Shown here: one piece after another, positions 62,532-64,000 of the stretch | How positions within the stretch are numbered: position 1 is the stretch's first letter | How the letters are laid out: the number at the start of each line of letters is the position of its first letter | DNA from: Bradyrhizobium betae | GTDB lineage: Bacteria > Pseudomonadota > Alphaproteobacteria > Rhizobiales > Xanthobacteraceae | Assembly (NCBI RefSeq): GCF_008932115.1 | Contig: NZ_CP044543.1 | Location: forward strand, 248,001-312,000 | Length of the DNA: 64,000 nucleotides | Direction of reading: 5' to 3' | Notes under the pieces: model-generated | The model's database searches: none | What the model was told of the DNA's origin: nothing | The model's input: only the letters and a program-made list of their open reading frames with translations | Made by a program: the position numbers and the translations under genes

Positions 62532-64000
62532 CGTCACGTCGTACACCACCCGGTTCACGCCCTTCACCTCGTTGATGATGCGCGTCGCGGTCTCGCCCAG
62601 GAACTTCATGTCGAACTGGTAGAAGTCCGCGGTCATGCCGTCGGTGGAGGTAACTGCACGGAGGCCCACGACGAAGTCGTAGGTGCGGCCGTCGCCCATG
62701 ACGCCGACCGTCTTCACCGGGAGCAGCACGGCGAAGGCTTGCCAGATGTCGTCGTAGAGGCCGTGCTTGCGGATCTGGTCGATGTAGACGGCGTCGGCCT
62801 TGCGCAGGATGTCGAGCTTGTCGCGGGTGATGTCGCCGGGGCAGCGGATGGCGAGGCCGGGGCCCGGGAACGGGTGGCGGCCGACGAAGATTTCGGGGAG
62901 GCCCAGCTCGCGGCCGAGCTTGCGGACTTCGTCCTTGAACAGCTCGCGCAGGGGTTCGACTAGCTTCATGTTCATGCGCTCGGGCAGACCGCCGACATTG
63001 TGGTGCGACTTGATCGTCACCGAGGGGCCGCCGGTGAAGGAGACGCTCTCGATCACGTCGGGATAGAGCGTGCCTTGCGCGAGGAAGTCGGCGCCGCCGA
63101 TCTTCTTGGCCTCGGCCTCGAACACCTCGATGAAGAGGCGGCCGATGGTCTTGCGCTTAACTTCCGGATCGGTGACGCCTTCGAGCTCGCCGAGGAACTG
63201 CTTGGAGGCATCCACGTGCACGAGCGGGATGTTGTAGTGGTGGCGGAACAGGTCCACCACCGTCTTGGCTTCATCAAGACGCAGCATGCCGTGATCGACG
63301 AACACGCAGGTGAGCTGGTCGCCGATGGCTTCGTGGATCAGCACGGCAGCGACCGCGGAATCGACGCCGCCGGAGAGGCCGCAGAGCACTTTGCCCTTGC
63401 CGACCTGGGCTCTAATTTTGGCGATCTCCTCCTCGCGGAAGGCGCGCATGGTCCAGTCGCCGGAGAGGCCGGCGATCTTGCGGACGAAATTGCGGATCAG
63501 CTTGGCGCCGTCGGGCGTGTGCACCACTTCGGGGTGGAACATCAGGCCGTAATACTTGCGCGCCTCGTCCTGGATGATCGCGAACGGCGCGTTCGGCGAG
63601 GTGCCGGCCACCGAGAAGCCCGGCGGCATCTTGGTGATGCGGTCGCCATGGCTCATCCAGACCTGGTTCTTGCCACCGGGCGACCAGACGTCCTCGAACA
63701 GCTTGCTCGGCGCCTTGACCTCGACATCGGCGCGGCCGAATTCGCGGTGATGGCCGCCCTCGACGGTGCCGCCGAGCTGCTCCGCCATGGTCATCTGGCC
63801 GTAGCAGATGCCGAGCACCGGCACGCCGGAGGCGAAGATCAGCTGCGGCGCGCGGGGGAGCCCGCCTCATGCACCGACTCCGGCCCGCCGGAGAGGATCA
63901 CCGCTTTCGGCTTCATCTCCTTGAAGGCCTCTTCGGCCTTGTTGAACGGGACGATCTCGCAATAGACGCCGTCCTCGCGCACGCGACGCGCGATCAGCTG
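62499..64000 (-). pseudogene. guaA: guaA, GMP synthase (glutamine-hydrolysing); frame broken by one base, 5' end off the window
   Basis: GuaA makes GMP from XMP using glutamine. From 62499 to 63824 the frame reads cleanly: the glutaminase nucleophile in [16 protein letters not shown], the [10 protein letters not shown] region, the PP-loop [14 protein letters not shown], and the C-terminal [13 protein letters not shown]. The upstream part ([20 protein letters not shown] to [11 protein letters not shown]) is in a different frame. The switch occurs near 63854-63858, where the minus strand has five Cs and six would restore the usual GSPRAPQLI. Either a real frameshift or a homopolymer sequencing error. 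The start codon lies beyond the window. Confidence 0.9.

Overview
The window is high-GC chromosomal DNA from an alphaproteobacterium of the Rhizobiales, most likely Bradyrhizobium or a close relative. The signs are protein-level resemblance of the housekeeping genes (dnaB, alr, radA, cvpA-purF, der, prfC, guaA), the many amino-acid and branched-chain amino-acid ABC transporters, NnrU, and families of palindromic intergenic repeats typical of that genus. No rRNA, tRNA or CRISPR array was seen.

Layout. 1-1068: an IS630-family element with a two-frame transposase, inserted exactly at the stop codon of a proline/alanine-rich c-type cytochrome gene (1065-2075). 2.4-7.1 kb: small ORFs, dnaB, alr, a Cys-rich secreted peptide and an exonuclease III. 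7.2-14.3 kb: a GFA-type protein, then a FadR-type regulator with its operator driving a hydroxyacid dehydrogenase, a complete polar amino-acid-type ABC transporter and an RpiB-type isomerase (probably one catabolic operon), then a TauE-like exporter. 14.3-17.6 kb: a periplasmic binding protein translationally coupled to a GGDEF-EAL enzyme. 17.7-25.2 kb: radA, cvpA, purF, an SDR, a beta-propeller protein and an orphan Liv-type binding protein. 25.3-32.8 kb: der, a lipoprotein, a YfgM-like protein, an acyl-CoA synthetase, NnrU and prfC. 32.8-34.9 kb: a gdx-type guanidinium exporter behind a guanidine-II (mini-ykkC) riboswitch candidate, then a phosphate transporter with its DUF47 partner. 35-39.7 kb: a full livGF-binding protein-livHM operon. 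40-58 kb: an accessory mixture of small enzymes and regulators, several with visible operators (MarR-GNAT, TetR) and one deformylase homologue that has lost metal ligands.

58-64 kb is the most unusual part. It holds a VapBC-like toxin-antitoxin pair, a possible integrase remnant, a HEPN-motif protein, a partial copy of the guaA 3' end, a TTG-initiated proteasome-like Ntn-hydrolase overlapping a 67-residue basic partner, and the resident guaA. The Ntn-hydrolase pair is bracketed by two direct copies of the guaA 3' end, as expected for an element integrated at guaA, a known island insertion site. Base composition drops in this block. The Ntn-hydrolase/small-partner cassette next to a HEPN protein is my best candidate for an undescribed, possibly defensive, system. 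The guaA frame is also broken by one base near its 5' part, which is either a real lesion or a homopolymer sequencing error.
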